Below are positions 32,273 through 33,687 of a DNA stretch of 33,687 nt, piece by piece. The notes beneath the pieces are model-generated. The model made no database searches and was not told the origin of the DNA. It was given only the letters and a program-made list of their open reading frames with translations. Position numbers and translations under genes: made by a program. The number at the start of each line of letters is the position of its first letter. Within the stretch, counting starts at the first letter, position 1. The DNA comes from Bacteroidota bacterium. GTDB taxonomy: Bacteria; Bacteroidota; Bacteroidia; Chitinophagales; Chitinophagaceae. Where the stretch lies: contig JAKQKY010000188.1 in NCBI GenBank assembly GCA_029560415.1, positions 1 to 33,687 on the forward strand, written 5' to 3'.

Positions 32273-32416
32273 ATGCAAAAGGAATGCTGGTATTATATAA
32301 AGAGATTCATCAAAACAGCACAGTTAATCAATGCATCGAAACTGGCGAAAGGAGTTAACATGATTAAGATGAACAATGGCGGAAAAGTAACAACAAAGGA
32401 ATTTGTAAAACAATAA
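32273..32416 (+). CDS. Possible small basic protein (47 aa)
   Basis: An ATG at 32273 opens a 47-codon frame (begins MQKECWYYIKRF, ends KEFVKQ, then TAA) in the 322-nt space between ccmB and tdk. It is rich in Lys and Asn, with a mildly amphipathic N-terminus, and resembles nothing I know. It lies 12 nt before the terminator hairpin at 32429, which would stop transcription from both sides. An AAGGAG-like sequence occurs before an internal ATG at 32360. No promoter is apparent. A frame of this length can occur by chance, so this is a weak call. Otherwise 32166-32272 contains nothing I can identify. Confidence 0.25.
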   Translation: MQKECWYYIKRFIKTAQLINASKLAKGVNMIKMNNGGKVTTKEFVKQ

Positions 32417-32428
32417 GCTTTCCAATAT

Positions 32429-32467
32429 AAAAGAAAACGTCCTGCAATCTGCGGGACGTTTTCTTTT
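32429..32467 (-). terminator. Strong terminator after tdk
   Basis: A 14-bp perfect stem AAAAGAAAACGTCC (32429-32442) with GGACGTTTTCTTTT (32454-32467), extended inward by one G-T and two G-C pairs around the loop AATCT. It ends 20 nt from the tdk stop and may also serve the plus strand. Confidence 0.9.
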
Positions 32468-32487
32468 ATAACTATTTCTTTTAGTTA

Positions 32488-33057
32488 TTAATCTTTCAAT
32501 TGGGCACAATGCCTGCAACGCGGTTCATATATATCTTTTTCACCGAGTAACACTTGTCCGCCTGTAGCAATTTTACGGTAACTTATATTCGCAATGTTGC
32601 CGCATTTCATGCAGATGGCATGTAGCTTGGTAATATAATCGGCTATGGATAAAAGGTTGGGCATTTGTCCGAATGGTTTTCCCATATAATCCATATCCAG
32701 TCCGGCAACGATCACCCGAATACCTCTTAAAGCAAGTTGTTCACACACATCGGCGATCTCTGAATCAAAAAACTGTGCTTCGTCTATGCCCACTACATCT
32801 ACATCCTGGGCCAATAGCAGGATTGATTGGGAGCTTTCAACCGGTGTAGAAATGATGGCATTTGTATCATGGCTAACGATCTTTGTTTCATCATAACGTG
32901 TATCAATAGCCGGTTTAAAGATTTCTACTTTGAGGTTCGCAATCTTCACCCTTTTAAGTCGCCTGATCAGTTCTTCTGTTTTTCCGCTGAACATGCTTCC
33001 GCAAATCACTTCGATCCAGCCACGTCGTTCGCCTTTTAAATTGGGTTCTATAAACAT
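32488..33057 (-). CDS. tdk: Thymidine kinase (TK1 type)
   Basis: Phosphorylates thymidine with ATP for salvage of dTMP. The 189-residue length fits the TK1 family. Landmarks: P-loop GSMFSGKT (20-27), catalytic Glu E93 in [10 protein letters not shown], the lasso region [13 protein letters not shown], and two zinc-ligand pairs C149/C152 and C181/C184, all in place. The gene is monocistronic: it has a promoter of the Bacteroidota type at 33106-33135 and a strong terminator. It is divergent from the uncharacterised right-edge gene. Confidence 0.97.
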   Translation of the reverse strand: MFIEPNLKGERRGWIEVICGSMFSGKTEELIRRLKRVKIANLKVEIFKPAIDTRYDETKIVSHDTNAIISTPVESSQSILLLAQDVDVVGIDEAQFFDSEIADVCEQLALRGIRVIVAGLDMDYMGKPFGQMPNLLSIADYITKLHAICMKCGNIANISYRKIATGGQVLLGEKDIYEPRCRHCAQLKD

Positions 33058-33105
33058 TAAATAATTTTTTTAAAAATGTGTTTGTAACTTTAAGCCCGGA
33101 ACGTG

Positions 33106-33135
33106 CAAAGATTATGGATTCTGATCACCGGGCAA
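33106..33135 (-). promoter_or_regulatory. Candidate promoter for tdk
   Basis: Minus strand: TTG (33135-33133), 19 nt, AATCTTTG (33113-33106), one mismatch from TAnnTTTG. The leader to the ATG at 33057 would be about 42 nt. Confidence 0.5.
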
Positions 33136-33183
33136 AACAAAATTTATTGTCACCGACCAATATTTATCAGCAAAAAATGACTT

Positions 33184-33687
33184 ATGGAACGGGTGGAAAC
33201 ACTCTGTAATCGGCTACAGGAGCAACTTTCGAAAAAGGCATCGGCGGATGAGCTTTTGTTGACCGTACAAATGCTGCAGTCTGAATTGATGCACCTGAAA
33301 TCACAGGAGCAACCCGGATCGGTTTCTTCCTCTGTGGCTATACAAATGCCCGCAGCTTTTGAACAGGCTGTGCAGGAAGCTCCATTGATTGAAGAACCGG
33401 AAGAACGTACCGTTGTTGTTTTACAGATTGATGAAGCAGAAGTAGAAGCAGAACTTGAGGAGATCAAGAAGAATGCTGAAGCCAGGAATAAGATAGGCGC
33501 ATCCAACAAGCCACCCATGTTGTTTGATCCCGTAGAAGATACCCCCACACTCATTCACCAGCAGCCGGCAAGCATCAAACCGCAAAAGGAAGTGCACGAA
33601 TCTATTGCTTCGGATGATGGAGGATCACTGAATGATAAACTCAAACAAACGAAAACAGAATTGAGTGATGCCCTGCAGGAGTTGCCT
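33184..33687 (+). CDS. Uncharacterised protein, 3' end missing
   Basis: The frame opens at ATG 33184 (MERVETLCNRLQEQLSKKAS) and stays open to the right edge, giving 168 residues. The N-terminal 40 residues form a likely helix or coiled coil (LLLTVQMLQSELMHLKSQEQ). A long acidic and Pro/Gln-rich, probably disordered, stretch follows, then SLNDKLKQTKTELSDALQELP at the edge, which looks like the start of another helical region. From memory, Bacteroidota genes of this kind next to tdk carry a conserved folded C-terminal part that would lie outside the window; I cannot check this. No catalytic motif is seen. The antisense frame at 33150-33554 is a shadow. Confidence 0.8.
   Translation, partial: MERVETLCNRLQEQLSKKASADELLLTVQMLQSELMHLKSQEQPGSVSSSVAIQMPAAFEQAVQEAPLIEEPEERTVVVLQIDEAEVEAELEEIKKNAEARNKIGASNKPPMLFDPVEDTPTLIHQQPASIKPQKEVHESIASDDGGSLNDKLKQTKTELSDALQELP

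Noticed and set aside
33150-33554. Long minus-strand frame rich in Ser and Cys, antisense to the right-edge gene
   Set aside because: It overlaps a frame open to the edge with sensible composition; the Ser/Cys/Thr-rich reading is the usual antisense artefact of Glu/Gln/Ala-rich coding DNA.

Overview
The window looks like a chromosomal segment of a Bacteroidota bacterium, most likely near Chitinophagaceae (an inference from gene content, not a placement). Gene starts lack Shine-Dalgarno sequences and are preceded by A/T-rich leaders. Several upstream regions carry the Bacteroidota promoter pattern TTG-N18-21-TAnnTTTG. Proteins typical of the phylum are present: a fused alpha/beta 2-oxoacid dehydrogenase E1, a short AMP nucleosidase, paired DUF1573 lipoprotein-like exported proteins, an S9B dipeptidyl peptidase and CcmB/C/D. 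I see no rRNA, tRNA, CRISPR array, intact insertion sequence or prophage. The segment is mainly housekeeping, with 30 protein-coding calls: 27 complete genes with assigned families, one weak small ORF, and genes cut by both edges.

Layout. 1-6.3 kb: a cation/proton antiporter cut by the left edge, an exported LolA-like protein, a SAM methyltransferase, trmD with an S4-domain RNA-binding gene, and a DPP IV-type peptidase. 6.3-12.2 kb: a minus-strand block of aminotransferase, trypsin-like protease, pgl, zwf and gnd; the last three are the whole oxidative pentose phosphate branch and overlap by 8 nt at each junction. 12.3-13.4 kb: two tandem DUF1573 genes. 13.5-18.7 kb: fused E1, a TRIC-family channel, yebC, and a malate/L-lactate-type dehydrogenase. 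18.7-20.5 kb: a palindromic repeat cluster, queA, and its long structured leader. 20.5-24.2 kb: a very large TraB/GumN (TIKI-like) protein. 24.2-28.9 kb: a double-ATPase ABC protein with AMP nucleosidase, then a subtilisin-like lipoprotein and an orphan HsdR-N nuclease-fold protein. 29-33.7 kb: glutamate dehydrogenase, ccmD-ccmC-ccmB, thymidine kinase, and a divergent uncharacterised gene cut by the right edge.

How genes work together. gnd-zwf-pgl form an NADPH/ribulose-5-phosphate module, with a cytoplasmic trypsin-fold protease attached 4 nt downstream. CcmB, CcmC and CcmD are the membrane part of the System I haem exporter; the ATPase CcmA is not in the window. trmD, queA and the S4 protein are translation-related but not in one operon.

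The most interesting non-coding signals are: (1) a roughly 190-nt queA leader with a well-matched promoter and two mutually exclusive pairings of one segment; (2) two palindromic repeats after the lactate/malate dehydrogenase whose hairpin stems differ by a compensatory base-pair change; (3) an inverted repeat lying inside the ccmC promoter; (4) a tandem heptamer array and a MITE-like inverted-repeat pair. No single locus clearly qualifies as a new system; the queA leader is the best candidate.
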